Below, piece after piece: positions 30,191-42,568 of a stretch of DNA of 64,000 nt (its first letter is position 1; each line of letters opens with the position of its first letter). Under the pieces are notes generated by a model. It was not told the DNA's origin, searched no databases, and saw nothing but the letters and a program-made list of their open reading frames with translations. The translations under genes were made by a program, and so were the position numbers. Origin of the DNA: Blepharisma stoltei (taxonomy: Eukaryota > Ciliophora > Heterotrichea > Heterotrichida > Blepharismidae); assembly GCA_914767885.1 (NCBI GenBank), contig CAJZBQ010000005.1:124001-188000 (forward strand). The letters run 5' to 3'.

Positions 30191-33100
30191 ATGAAAGACT
30201 CTCCACCTCATAGAGCATTATCAAACTGGTTTAAAAAGAATTATTCAAAGCAGGTTGCCAAATCAGCTCATTTTAACCCCATTTCTGGCAGTCTAACCTA
30301 TTCTAACAGTGCTATTATATTTCCATCCCATTCAAGATCTCGAGCTCGATCATCAAGTCCAAGTTATCCTTTCTTAATTCTATACCCCCAAAATATTAAT
30401 TTCTGTATCCCTCATCCTAAGCCAAACTAAAAAATCTCCAATAAATATTTAATTTATTTTAATAGTAACCCAATACGTTTTTCCTACAAAAGCTGACTCA
30501 TCTATGCTTAACGATGAATTTGTAGTTGGCTGCAGTGTATGTGGGACTCAAGCTGTAGAAGAAGCTTACTATACTTATAATAACTCACCTCCACCAGTGC
30601 GTCCTTCTCATTATTCATATTGTCCTGACTTAAATGACCCTAATTCAGGAGCGTATACCAGAATAATAGAAATCGTCGAAAAAGAGTCTGAGTGTGTGCC
30701 AAAAAACGAAATTTCGTCTATAAAAAGAATAGAAACTGGAGAAAGCCCTGAGAAATTTGATAGAAATTATTCAAGCCCTTTTAGGTATAGAAAAGAAGGC
30801 AGCTCTATAAGTCCACATGAAAGGAAAATTGTATATAAAGAAATCTCCCCACCGCCTAGAGTAGGTTTGACGCCTCTAAATTATGAAGATAAACAAATAG
30901 TAAAAGAATGCGGGTTAACCAATAACGCTGCTAAATATTATGTACAAGAAGAAGAAAGGACAAGGGTCGTCACACGACGAGCAGAATATGCAAGCAGACC
31001 TGTAGGGATAAGCAGGACAATTATAAGGACTGAAAAAGATGGGCAAGGGATCAATGAAAATTTAGAAGAAAACAAAGAACTCCTGACAACTGAAAAAACC
31101 AAATTTTCATCAAAGCAGCTCCTGCTTAGCAAGCTACAAAGAAGAAGCGATTTGTCACCTAGTAAAACTAATGAAATAGAAAGAGGCCGACAAAGACTGA
31201 AAAGACATGAAGAAATGGAAGAAGAGCCAAGAGACCCTCGGGTTATTCCCCAAAGATATGAAACAAAGCCTACTAGAATTCATCTTGATGTAAATGAAAT
31301 TGAAAACTCAAGCAATTATGTGCAAAATTATGACTGTGGAAATTCTCCAGATACTGTTTATCAATCCCCCTACAGAAGAATTGTGATGACTGAGACTGTC
31401 TATCATTTCCAGATTGACCCTATAAATTATAGATATAAAGAAAAACCAAGGCATTCCTTTGGGAATTTATCAAGCGAAATGTCAGACATCTCAGAGACTG
31501 GGTCATATAAAGAGGCCAATACTCATTTTAAAGACCCAGCAGGCGGACTTAATAGCATTTCTGATATTGACAATTTAATAGCAAAAGCATTAGAAGACCT
31601 CCCAGGGTATAATGAAAAAAATATCCCTAAAAAAATAATTGAAATGGACGAATACCCGTCCCAGCACCGACAAATCAGTATGGAGTCATATATAAGTGAA
31701 GATAGTAAAGAAATCGAAAAAAATAAAAAAAATAATGAGAATTCGCCTTATAAAAAAAATAAGTCAGAAACTAACATAAGTGAAGGGAAAAGACCTGAAA
31801 CATTTTTAAGTGGGGATTTTACGTATAGTAACAGTTTATTGTCAAAATCGCAGCAATTTAGCAGTGATTTAGATAAAAGTTTGCCTATAAAAGATAGCTT
31901 AAGATCATTCTATGAAAATGAAGAAATGTGTCGAGAAGGTTTTAGTGAAGAAATGGGCAGAGGAGCACTAAATGAAGAAATCAGCAATAAAGAAGATTTT
32001 AATAGAGAGTTGTTAAACGAAGACTCTGAGGGATCATTGAGCCAGCCAAAAACCGCTTACTTTTATTTTCATCAAGATAGATGGCCTATATATCAAGCTG
32101 AAAAGAGTAGTCTTACAAGTGCAGAGGTTAGGTTAGGCTATTAAAGTCAGGCGTTAGCCATATTGATAATATAGTCACCAAAGATCTCCCGTACTGGAGG
32201 TTCAAAACCGCTTTTCGACTCCAGCCTAGAGATCTTTCCCTTGAAGGCGGGTGCCACTTCCGGTGCCTTTTGTCTCCTCCTTGCCTTGCGGCTTCAGTCT
32301 TGAGCGGGCGGCTTACTTATAAGTGCAGAGAGAACAAAACTAATTGAGAAGGAATGAAATGAATTATCTGAAGCTGAAAAGGATCATTATATTGAAAAAG
32401 CTGTACTTGAGAGAGATCTACTTTTAAACCAAGAAGAAGCAAGAAGTGATTCTTCTAATAAATTGCCCTCTAGTCAGTTATTAAATAAAGAAGATGAACA
32501 AAGCGACATGGATTCTCCATCATTTGGCCCAAAAACTCCTGAGACAGATTTTATGTATTTTTCTCAGAATAAAGAAGCTGAAAATGAAAATCTTAAAAGC
32601 AATGAGGAATTTTCAGCTAGCAAGAAATGGGATTCATCTGAAGCTGAAAAAGCTGTAGAAATGGCTGAAGAAAATCAATTTAAGGATGAAAAAGAATTAG
32701 AAGTTCCTGAAGAAAATAGTTCATATAGATCTCAGCAGCTATATAACTCTGACGCAATAACAAAAGCTGAAGGAGAAAGCTTTTCAGCATTTTTACCTTC
32801 AAAACCAAAAACAGCTTGCTTTTATTATTATCAAGATCGTAAGTTATCACTAGAAGCTGAAAGACCTGATCTCAATAATGCAGAACACATAAAAATTGCA
32901 GAAAAGGAATGACTTGGACTGTCTGGAGAAGAAAAAGCTCCATATATTGAAAAAGCTATAAAGGATAATGAAAAATACGAAAAAGACAAAAATTTATATT
33001 TTAGCTCAGGAGAGCCTGAAAATTTGTCAGACCTAAAATTGTTTAAATATTCATCATTGGGCATAAAAGAAGAAAACAAAGAAGATCTCAGCGAAGAAGC

Positions 33101-36100
33101 CAAAATTGTGACTGGATCTTCAGGGAAAGGAAGTATTTTTACTTTCAGAGAAGAAAATGAAGCCCAAGTTCCTGAAATTATAGGGAATTCTGAAGAAGAC
33201 GCAGAAATAGTTTATGAAGAAATTGTCGAGAGTATGCCGGAGCCTATACAAGATATGAAACCGATAAAGAAAGGCAAAAAAGCTAAGGTAAGAAGTGGCA
33301 AAAAAAGCAGCCAACTAAAAGAAGTTAATCAAGATGAGCCAAAGGAAAGTGACGAGATCAAAGTCATTGAAAAATTCGAAGATATTGAGTATGAGATTCC
33401 TGAAGAAAAAGATGCAGGGTATCAGAGAGAAGAAAATAGTCCAAATAAATCAAATCCTATAGATCTGGGGCTTATAAATTTAGAAGAAAATACTATTTTA
33501 GAAGAAAATGAAGAGGGAAAGCAAATATTGAGAACAGATCAAGAAGAAAAAATAAGCAAAAATGGAGAAACTTATCCAGAAAAAGTCCCAGCTAGTAATT
33601 TATCCCAAAAAACCAGCTATAAAACTGACAAAAGTGACAATCTAGCTGACAATTTAATCCACATAAAATCATCAGAAATTGCCCTTATTTCAGATTCTGA
33701 CATATTTCTATCAGAAGCTGACAAACTAAGTGAAGAAAACCAAGAGCTTTCTCCACGATTTAATACTTTGCCTTCTACACAAAAAGTATTTCTAATAGAG
33801 CCTCAATCTAAAAGTTTTTCTGCTGAAAATACAAGCCAAGAAAAAGTTTTTGATTTGCCTAAACAAATATCCTCTATCAAAATATATATGGTAATAAATT
33901 ATAGGATTTGCCCTAGGATGGCGCTATATGGCGCCATCCTAGGGCAAGCGAAAATTGGCTCCACACGGGAACCGTATTCCACGTGTGGAGCCATTTTTCC
34001 ACGTGTGGAATCCACATTTTCCCACGTGGAAAAATGGCTCCACACGTGGAACACAATTCCCGTGTGGGAGCCGTGTCTCCAATTGCCCGAGGATGGCGCA
34101 ATATAGCGCCATCCTCGGGCAATTTCTATATTAGCATTAATTAGGCTTTAAAATTAATAAGAAAAGAATAAAAAATGAAAATAAAACCTCAAGATCTTCA
34201 GTTGGAGAAGCCAGCGAAAAAGACTCGCAATATTCAGAGTCCCGTGCTGAGTCTTCAAGAGATTCTATTAAAAGAGCTTTAGGTGGGGACATAAAGCAAG
34301 GAAAAAATAAATTAGAAGAAAATAAGTCAGGTGTAAAAAAGAGAGTTGTTTCGAGGACAAGACCTATAAATTCCCCACAAGAAAAGATAGAGCCTATGAG
34401 CAATTTTTCAAGCATTTCTAAAAATTTGACTACAAATAAAGCTGCTTCGTATTCTGCATCTTTAGGGGATGAAGAAAGTGACAGAGGAAGCATTGAATAT
34501 GCAAAAACAGAAGGCAAAGGAAATGAAGAAAATTATGAAGGATATCTGCATGGAGAAATTACTAAAAATGATGAAGAAACATCTGAGAAAATGTGGAGCA
34601 AAGAAAATGAATATATATATGGAAGTAATTTATATTAGCCATTTTTACTATTAGTAATATTTATAATTGATTTTTAAGTATTTTACATCAAAACTACTAC
34701 AATTTTAAAAATGCCAGTTAGGGATAGATCCTAACTCCTGCCACAAACAAGATGGACCTATAAGCCGAGCTTAGTGAGAGAAGTCAAGCTTCTTGAGAGT
34801 CTCGGCTTGAAGAGAAGGGTCAGTGCTGAGGCTGGCACTGACTAGAGAAGTCTTAACGGGCTTATTAAACTTTAACGGTTCGACGGTTAGGCTAGTTCAC
34901 CTACCGTTGTTCAGAGCTGCTAATTTAGTTAAACCTCAAGTGAAGGGGACTTTCAGACACAAAGGTGCTAGAGTAATTCTACTAAACTTAAACTTAAACA
35001 TCAAAACTAATCTGCTTATCTATAGATTTGCATTCATATGAGCCATCCCATGAAAGTGAAGAAGAGAGATCATTAAATGGAAGCGGCAACATATTTATGA
35101 AGTCACAAGAAGAAATCTATACAAATCAAGAAGAAAAATCATTAAATGAAAGTGGGAAATTATTTATTAAAAATTCTGAAGAAATGCATACAAGTGATGA
35201 AGAAGAAATGCTGCAAAAAGAAAACAAAATAATAAATATGAAAATTAATGAAGAAAAACTGCAAAAAGGAAGCCAAAAGTTATATGAAGAAGAGAAAAAA
35301 ATTCAGGAAATTTCGAAAAAATCTATTGAAGAAGAAAAGTTGCAAATAGAGAATAAAGTTATGAAGCCAAATGAAGAAGAAACGCATAAAGGAAGACAAA
35401 AACCATATGAAGAAGAGAAAAAAAGCAGAGAAATAAGTAAAAAAACTGGTGAAGAAAGATATAGCAGAGATGAAGAAGAAAAATTGCAAACAGAAAAAAA
35501 AGTTATCAAGCCAAATGAAGAAGAAATATCAAAAGAAAGGCAAGAAATAATTATGAAAAAAACTGTTGAAGAAAGATATAAAAGAAGTGAAGAAGAAAAA
35601 TTGCAAACAGAAAAAAGAGTTATCAAGCCAAATGAAGAAGAAATACAAAAAGAAAGCCAAAAATTATATGAAGAAGAGAAAAAAAGTATAGAAATAATTA
35701 AGAAAAAAAGTGATGAAGAAAGATATAGCAGAGATGAAGAAAAGCCTAAAAGAGATGAAGAAAATATAAATAAAAAGAGCGAAAAAATCGAAAAAGAAAT
35801 ACAGAGAAGTAATGAACAGACTCAAGGTAGTAAAAGCCCATTTATAAAATCATCTCAAGAAGACATTAAGAAAAAAGATGATGAAAAGCTTCAGAAAGGA
35901 AGTAAAAACACAATAAAGCCAGTTCAAGAGGAATCTACCAGAAAAGATGTAGAAAAATCTCAAAAAGACAGCAAAAGTATATATATAAAGCCTCATAACG
36001 AAGAAATCTATATAAGTGATGAAGAAAATCAGTCTGATCCAGAGGTCCCAAAATATGAAAATAAATCCGTTAAAAATTATGAAGAAAAATTAAGGGAAAG

Positions 36101-37253
36101 AATGGAGCCTAGTGATGAAGAAATCGATAGTAGGGATCTTGAAGGATCCCAAAATGAAGCTCATTTAAATATAGAGCCAGAAATCTACGAAGAAAGTTAC
36201 AGCCAAAAACCACAGAAAAGAGAAATCTTGCTTGAAGATCAAGACAGTGACCTAAAAGCACTATTTGCAGGAAAAAAAGAAAGAGACTTAATATATCAGC
36301 AAAAAGTGTTTAATGATAAGCCAAAAGAATTAATAGAAAATAGGCCACAAAAGCAGCTGAGCTCACTTCAAAACCAGCCAAAAGGGACATCTCAAAAAAG
36401 AATTGAGAGCTCTAATAGCTCAACCCAGTCATTTAAAATTGATGACAGCGAAAATCCTTCAAAGCCTCTAAAAACACAATCAGTTATAAAGCTGCAAAAA
36501 GACCCAAGTAATGTATCAGGACCACAAAAACTCAGTGAATGCCTGCTGCAGAAAGAAGAAAAAAATATTAAAAAACAGCAAAAGCCATCTTCAAATTTAT
36601 CCATAAAATTAGCTCAGCAAGAACAAATGTCTAGACATAGAGCAAATACAGAAGAAGCTGCAAGATCTCAAGGGTCTAATAGTCCAATGCTGTATCCTCA
36701 ATATCCATATCCTTATCAGCAGGCATATTTACCTCCACCTCCTAATGTCTATAATAGCCAATATCAGCCTTATGGAATTCCTAGCCCATACCCATACCCT
36801 CCTTCTTATTCTCCAGGCCTATATCCTCCTTCACCTCCTAACCCTTCTCCTGCTTCTTATGATCCTTCTTATATAAACTACCTTAAATCCATTATAGCTC
36901 AATCAGAACAATATCAAATTTCTAATTCAGGAAACACCCCAAAATCAAATAATTCGTATTCTTATAGGATAAATAAAAGAACTTCTTATGAAGAAATCAG
37001 GCTTTTCCATCAGCTTCAAGAAGAGTCTGCAATAAAAATCCAAAGAGCATTTAGAAAAGTAAGAAAATCAAAATATTCTTATCAAAAAAGCTCAGTTCAT
37101 GAGGTACAAACTGATGAAATACCATTTTTAAGATTAATTGTAAATTCTATATAGACAAGTGAAGAGGAGTCAAGAAGACTCTACAAAGCATTATTGCTTA
37201 TTGGGACTTATGGAGAATTTCTGGAAGGAAGAGGTTTAAATCTGCTGCCATAA
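30191..37253 (+). CDS. Giant double HMG-box protein with IQ motif, split by four insertions
   Basis: Removing 85 bp (30381-30465), a SINE (204 bp), a fold-back IES (about 250 bp), a SINE-carrying IES (404 bp) and a 15-nt intron (37140-37154) gives 6105 nt, 2034 residues. HMG box 1 near residue 605: PKTAYFYFHQDRWPIYQAEK ... SAERTKLIEKEWNELSEAEK. HMG box 2 near residue 850: KPKTACFYYYQDRKLSLEAE, then EKEWLGLSGEEKAPYIEKAI. A long Glu/Lys repeat region follows (blocks like EEEKLQTEKKVIKPNEEE), then a Pro/Tyr-rich stretch (PQYPYPYQQAYLPPPPN) and an IQ motif (AIKIQRAFRKVRKSKYSY). HMG boxes bind or bend DNA; the IQ motif suggests calmodulin binding. The function of the combination is unknown. Confidence 0.75.
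30381..30465. other. IES, 85 bp, TA-bounded
   Basis: TA at 30381-30382 and 30466-30467. Excision joins SPSYPFLIL to TQYVFPTKADSSML and puts the ATG at 30191 in frame with the HMG-box ORF. Alternatively the upstream ORF is a separate short gene and 30504 is the start. Confidence 0.6.
32127..32320 (-). mobile_element. 5'-truncated SINE-like element in HMG box 1
   Basis: 10-bp duplication aagtgcagag at 32117-32126 and 32321-32330. The interior (attaaagtcaggcgttagc, cttttcgactc, gtcttgagcgggcggctta) matches the tail-proximal 190 bp of the copy at 21027-21540 and stops there. Truncation of the 5' part is typical of retroposition. The insertion is 204 bp, a multiple of three, but carries stops. 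The duplication has no TA. Confidence 0.88.
33892..34141. repeat. Fold-back IES, about 250 bp
   Basis: Outer arms gccctaggatggcgc and its complement enclose nested palindromes such as ccacacgtggaa repeats and ggatggcgctatatggcgcc. A TA at 34142-34143 and one of three TAs at 33883-33896 restore the frame into GFKINKKRIKNE. Confidence 0.75.
34633..35036. other. Composite IES carrying a SINE-like element
   Basis: TA at 34633-34634 and 35037-35038; excision gives YIYGSNLYEPSHESEEE. Inside, acatcaaaacta is duplicated at 34685-34696 and 34998-35009 around a 301-bp SINE-like element. Without it the host IES would be 91 bp. Confidence 0.8.
34697..34997 (+). mobile_element. SINE-like element nested in an IES
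   Basis: Begins ctacaattttaaaaatgcca and ends with actaaacttaaacttaaa-type repeats. The central cctaccgttgttcagagctg matches, inverted, the copy at 47881-48162. Confidence 0.8.
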
Positions 37254-37282
37254 ATATTGAGATTTTCATATTAAATAATAGT

Positions 37283-38188
37283 CTAGTCTTTAAAATAGGC
37301 TCCTGATATTATATTGTAGTCACGGTTTCCTCTCCATAGTGATTTAAGCCTTTCATTTCTGTCTTCAGAAATCCTGTCAACTGTAGGTACAAATAAGCTG
37401 TTATGGGTATTGTGGTACTGCTCTGGGACTTCATCTTCGACTCTTTTAAGTCCTCTTGGCTTCTCAACTGGCGGATTTTCTATATTTGAGTGTGAAAACC
37501 CAATTCCAGGGCTCGTTCCTCTGTATTTTAGCATATTTATAGCCCTTGCTTCCCTTTTTAGCCTGTCTTCTTGCTCTTTTATCATGTCTTGCTTCTGCAT
37601 TTTCCAATAATGGCTGCTTAAATCAGGCCTATCTGGCGAGTCTACTCCTAAAATTCCATTAGGGTACGCATTTGAAATAATCCTTTCTTTTTTGATAATC
37701 GCAAGCCTTTCATTTTTTAATTTTTTATATTCTTTTTCTCTATATTTAGCAGCCTCATACAGCTGTCTCCTTTTAGAAGGTAAAATTCTCTTATTGTACT
37801 CCGTATCATCCTCAAGCCGCCTTTTTTCTAACTGGCTCATTTTTTCACCAATTTTTATCATATCAGGCTGAGAAGGCTCAAATGGGCGTTGGTCATTTCT
37901 TCATGACATCATTGTCATAGGCTTGGTTTCTTTTGTTAAAAATGCTGGAGCTTCACTTGTCCGTGGCAGTGAAATAAAGGCTGGACTAGGGCGGATATTT
38001 GTGTCTCCATTAAGAAAAGGAGCTAATGCAGGATTTGGCTGTGAAGGTGGTAAAGACATAGCTGAATTTCGTTTGCTTGAAAATAATTTTTCGCCTCATT
38101 GGGAACTGAGGAATTTGTCCAGGTGTTTGGCGTCCCAGGTTGACCCATGAAGTGTGACGCTTGGCTTGTTATGGAAGTTTACGTTCAT
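37283..38188 (-). CDS. Hypothetical charged protein, 301 aa
   Basis: Uninterrupted 906 nt starting MNVNFHNKPSVTLHGSTWDA. TGA-Trp at SSQWGEK and MSWRNDQRP. N-terminal 110 residues are Pro/Ser-rich; residues 120-220 are a helical basic stretch (KRRQLYEAAKYREKEYKKLK). The C-terminus contains NMLKYRGTSPGIGF. Looks like a cytoskeleton-associated protein; family not recognised. It converges with the HMG-box gene with only 29 bp between stops. Confidence 0.7.
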
Positions 38189-38349
38189 ATCAGTTATATG
38201 ATTATTAAAATATTTTATACCTAATTATTAAGGATATACAATTTCTAGTTATTTTTATATAAAAAAGTGCTTGAGTTTATTAGAAATATGCATATAAAAT
38301 AATTTCTATATAATTTTTTTGGGCTATTATATGAGATTTTTAAACAAAT

Positions 38350-41300
38350 TTAATTTAATGCAGCATAATTTTTATTATTAGTGCTATTTTCTTCAGAATC
38401 AGGAATTAAAGACTGTGCAGATCTTGATGACGATAAAACCCTATTCATGTCAAGTCCTGAACTTTTCCGGATGTCAGGGAATTTTAGCAGGCTATCTTTC
38501 TTTTTTCTCTCTTGTTTGTATTGAGGGGAATCTAAAATTGTAGGCTGCTTTTCTAGCCTTTTTACCTTTATCAGTCCACTTTCGATTTTCCGAACTTCAT
38601 TAAGAATTGCTTGATTATTTAGTTCTCGCTTTTGCTTTATCGTAATTTCACTGCTATGATTCCCATGATGAGGTGACAAAACAGGCAAAGGTGGAGACAC
38701 TGACAATTCAGCTGGCGAGGGATTAATAGTATTCGACATATAAAGCCTCTTAGAATTTGAATTCGGCTCAAAGCCTATTCCTTCTTCATCCTCCTCAGGA
38801 ATTTCATTAAAAAGTTCATTGACTTCTTCATGAAACTTTATCCTTGGGTTTTCAATCCTAGGACTTGATGGCTCCAGTACTTGGAATCTTTGTAAAAACT
38901 GCTCAAAATCGTCTTTTAATTGAAAAGTATTTTTCTTTTTAGAGCTTCGCATTTGCTTTAGCTTGAATTCTATAATAGACCGCATTAACGGGTCAGTGGT
39001 TTTGATACTATCCGTGCTTTCTGTGCTGTTAAAGAGCTCTTCCATTTCAATTGTTTTGCGGCGGATCATGGTTCTGTCTGGTCTTCTATTTACACTGTTT
39101 TCTAGCCGGGTTTGGATTTCGTTTATATGCTCAGCCATACTTTTCACAAGCCCGAACAAGGTTTCTGAAGCAGCAGATAGCTTGAGTTGTATATTTTTGT
39201 GACTGGTGCTATAAAGCATAGGAAATTTACTTAAGATTTCATGTATGGTTCTGCTATCGCCAAGGTTTAATAAAAATGTTTTTAATTCTCTTGCATTTGT
39301 ATATAGTGATTAGATTAAGTAGGTTTTTTAAAAAAATAATATTTTAATAATAAATTATTAGATCAGCCCAGCATAAAATATCTAATGATCATATTTTCAT
39401 TAGCTTTTTCTGAAAATATAGTAGCCTGCTCTTCTTCTCCAGGAAACATATCTAAATAAAAATTCTTTGTCGCAGGAGTTTGATATAGTGAAAACTGCAA
39501 AATGTTTTCTATATTAGAAAACGAATTTTCATTTCCAGCAGGTGACATATCGCTGCTACCTCTTATAGAATCTTTTATTAAATCTTCAAATTTGTGCTTT
39601 AATTCTTCTAATTTTTCTCTCATTGTTTCTGAGCCAGTCTCTGTTTCTATATAATCAGCTTGTGTCAGGAGTCTTTGTGTTATCTGTATTTTAGTCAAAG
39701 GTTTTTCCCTAGAGAAAATTTAATTAATTTATTTACCTTGTTCAGATAAATTAAAAATAATGCTGGAAAAATGTTTACCAAGGGAAAGTCCCCTGAGAAA
39801 AATCAAAAGCCGTTATCTGTATTATATAAAGCAAAGTGTAAATAGAAAAATTTTCATTTCTATTAGAAATCATACGATGGGTAAGTCCAGGAGTTTCTTC
39901 AATAAACGATAAAAGCTGGTTATAAGTTTCTGCTTTTGTGTTTTGGAAAATAGCTGAAGATTTTTGCTTCATATTTTCTAGCTGGCTTTCATAGTTTTCA
40001 TTGATAGACCTAAACTCAACCAGCTCGCTTTTTAAAGTCTCATAATCTTTTTTGAAAATTTCTTGCTGCTCCGTAAGGTTTATATAGTAAACTTGTAAAT
40101 GGTCATATTTATAAGCAATAAGCTGGTACTCTTCAATTATTTTGTTCGCTTCTTCTATATTAAAACCAGTTTTTCCTATTTCTTTTCCAGTAATTTTTGC
40201 AATAGTCTTTAGCGACAGGTTAAGTTGGCTTAAAGATTCCATCTGTTTTTTATGCAAAATTTGGTTTTCTGTGTATTTTTCTAATTTTTTCTCAACTTTG
40301 TTCAACATGTTTTTTGTTTTGTAATCAAATTCTTTTTTCTTCAGCTTGTTTTGAGTTATTTGCTTCATGCTGTCCTTAATTTTGGTATTGATTGTGTCAA
40401 TAATTTCTTTTTTTTGGTCAATTTTTTGAGATCTTACATTTTTTTCTTTTGTAATTTTTATTAAATTAATTTGTTATCCTCAAAGACATAGTGAATTTTT
40501 TCTTATTTAAATATCCCAGAATATATATTTTATTCATTTTTCATACTTCATATTGTGCTGCAAGCAAATTCGTGCCGGATTTTTGTGAAGCGTACTTTAC
40601 ATCTCCTAAATGTCTGGTAATTCTATTATAAATAACTGTTATATCTTCAACATCTCCTTTTATTTTTAAATGTTGAGCTCTAGTCCTAATCAGCATGTTA
40701 TTAAGTTGATCAGTCCTTTCTAGTTCTAAAAGTTCTTTATTTTCAATGTCGTTAATCTGTTCTTGTAGCTGTTCTAATTTATATTCAAGGATTTCTATAG
40801 ATTTTTCTTTAAGCGGAGTTTGTGGAATTGCATGAGATGGGGACGTCGGGTTTTCCAAAGTGTCTTTTTGGCGCTTTAAAAAATCCAGCTTGACTTGTTT
40901 TTTCTGGTTTTTGAAAACTTGGTTATTTAAAGTTGACCTAAGATGAGAAAGTTTCAAATTTTCACGAGCAAACTCACTCCCCTCATCCTTGATCGAACGG
41001 CTCGCCATCGTTCGATCAAGGATGGGGGTTAAAAAAAAAAATTTTTTTGGGAAAAAAATTTATATATAAAATAAACAAAAATATATATATATATTTTTAT
41101 TTACTTTTAAATAAGAGGGTTAAGAGTATTTAATAATTATTTTTACATCAAAAAATTGAATTAATTTCATAAAATACCAATTTTTAATATTTTGATTTAT
41201 TATTAGTTACCCTTTTTAAACTGTATAAATTTTAATTTGTTCCTTATTGAATTAAAATTTGTTTTTTAAAATTTTAAAGAATCTCTATTTTATTATATTA

Positions 41301-41616
41301 TTGAGTTTTTAAGTCTAGGTTGATGACTAAATCACTTCGGATAGTTGATTCCGTAGCTTTCTGTCGTCTCAAGCTCTGAAAACAACTTCATTATGTACAT
41401 CTTCCCAAACTTTTCCCAATTTTTAGGAATTTTTACAGTCAATCGTTCGATCAAGGATAGGGGGGCGTCAGGAGTTTCAAGCTTCAGCTTATTTAGATAT
41501 TCTTGTTCTAGTTCTTTTTCAGTTTCTGCAAATTCTTCGTTAAAGCTAATTTGTTTGGCTTGGTATTGCTGCTGATTCAGCAATAATGTGGTATTGAAGC
41601 GTATCATCTCGCTCAT
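38350..41616 (-). CDS. Coiled-coil protein, about 847 aa, split by four IESs
   Basis: ATG at 41616. Removing a family B MITE (494 bp) and IESs of 67, 115 and 47 bp leaves 2544 nt, 847 residues. Almost the whole N-terminal 550 residues is coiled coil (EEFAETEKELEQEYLNKLKL, LEYKLEQLQEQINDIENKEL). A short conserved-looking block follows: ARELKTFLLNLGDSRTIHEI, LSKFPMLYSTSHKNIQLKLS. The C-terminus is Ser/Pro-rich. Similar layouts occur in axonemal coiled-coil proteins. I cannot name it. Divisibility by three supports the boundaries as a set, but the three short ones are each uncertain by a few TAs. Confidence 0.7.
39304..39350. other. Probable short IES, about 47 bp
   Basis: TA at 39304-39305 and 39351-39352, with TTA repeats at one edge. 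Joins MLGWSNNL to YTNARELKTF. Edges may move by 3 or 6 bp. Confidence 0.5.
39710..39824. other. Probable IES, 115 bp
   Basis: TA at 39710-39711 and 39825-39826 give SIYTLLYREKPLTKIQITQ. The interior holds stops in the gene frame and a gggactttccc stretch. Confidence 0.6.
40459..40525. other. Probable IES, 67 bp
   Basis: TA at 40459-40460 and 40526-40527. Joins VWKMNKI to KITKEKNVRSQ. Other TA pairs of the same phase exist. Confidence 0.55.
40974..41467. mobile_element. Family B MITE IES with TCA boundaries (no TA)
   Basis: 494 bp. The ends are tcactcccctcatccttgat and gatagggggGCGTCA, with TCA at 40974-40976 and 41468-41470. On the gene strand the repeat is TGA, and keeping one copy gives KLETPEFARENLKLSHL. 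Other B copies have TTA at these positions. No TA-to-TA cut restores the frame here. Confidence 0.85.
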
Positions 41617-41990
41617 ATTAGACAGTGAATGAAATTAATTTCATTAAATCCATTTTGAGATTTTAAAAGAACTTATAATATTAAGACATATATTATATTG
41701 GAAATGGGAATTTTTTTTGATTTGCACTTCGTGCCAATTTATTTTCGAGAGGAAAAGCTAGTTTCATGTGCCAAAATGGAATTGGATCAAGAAAATTGTG
41801 CTATTATTATATATCATTAAGACGAATTATAGTATAAAGGTTTTATGCCTAAAATAAAGCTAATTAACTGTATTTAATTAATATATTAATTTGACTAAGG
41901 AACTTATAATAAGGATTTTATGATAAAGAAATGAAAATTGCTGCAAAAATAAGGATGTATTATGGTATTAAAAGAAGTAAAATAATTTAC

Positions 41991-42553
41991 TAACTTTCCC
42001 CCCCCCATCCTTGATCGAATGATTCGCCATCATTCGATCAAGGATGGGGGTTAAAAAAAAATTTTTGGGAAAAAAAATTTATATATAAAATAAACAAAAT
42101 ATATATATTTTTATTTACTTTTAAAATAAGAGGGTTAAGAGTATTTAATAATTATTTTTACATCAAAAAATTGAATTAATTTCATAAAATACCAATTTTT
42201 AATATTTTGATTTATTAGTTACCCTTTTAAACTGTATAAATTTTAATTTGTTCCTTATTGAATTAAAATTTTTTTTTTAAAAATTTAAAGAATCTCTATT
42301 TTTTAGATTATTGAGTTTTTAAGCCTAGGTTGATGACTAAATCACTTCGGATAGTTGATTCCGTAGCTTTCTGTCGTCTCAAGCTCTGAAAACAACTTCA
42401 TTATGTACATCTTCCCAAGCTTTTGATAACTAATATATTTTTATATATTTAAAAAATTGCATGATATGAAAATCGTTCGATCAAGGATGGGGGTTAATTT
42501 CCCCAATTTTTAGGAATTTTTACAGTCAATCGTTCGATCTAGGATGGGGGGAC
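41991..42553. mobile_element. Family B MITE, intergenic
   Basis: Starts taactttccccccccc and then atccttgatcgaatga with its inner inverted copy; ends gatctaggatggggggacta. The core is nearly identical to the copy at 40974-41467 (shared aaataagagggttaagagta). Confidence 0.85.
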
Positions 42554-42568
42554 TAAAAATAATTATAT

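Noticed and set aside
32127-32145. gttaggttagg as telomeric sequence
   Set aside because: Only two repeats, and it sits where other copies of the element have different short-repeat tails.
35280-35626. Phe/Ser-rich antisense ORFs
   Set aside because: Mirror of the Glu/Lys repeat region of the HMG-box protein.
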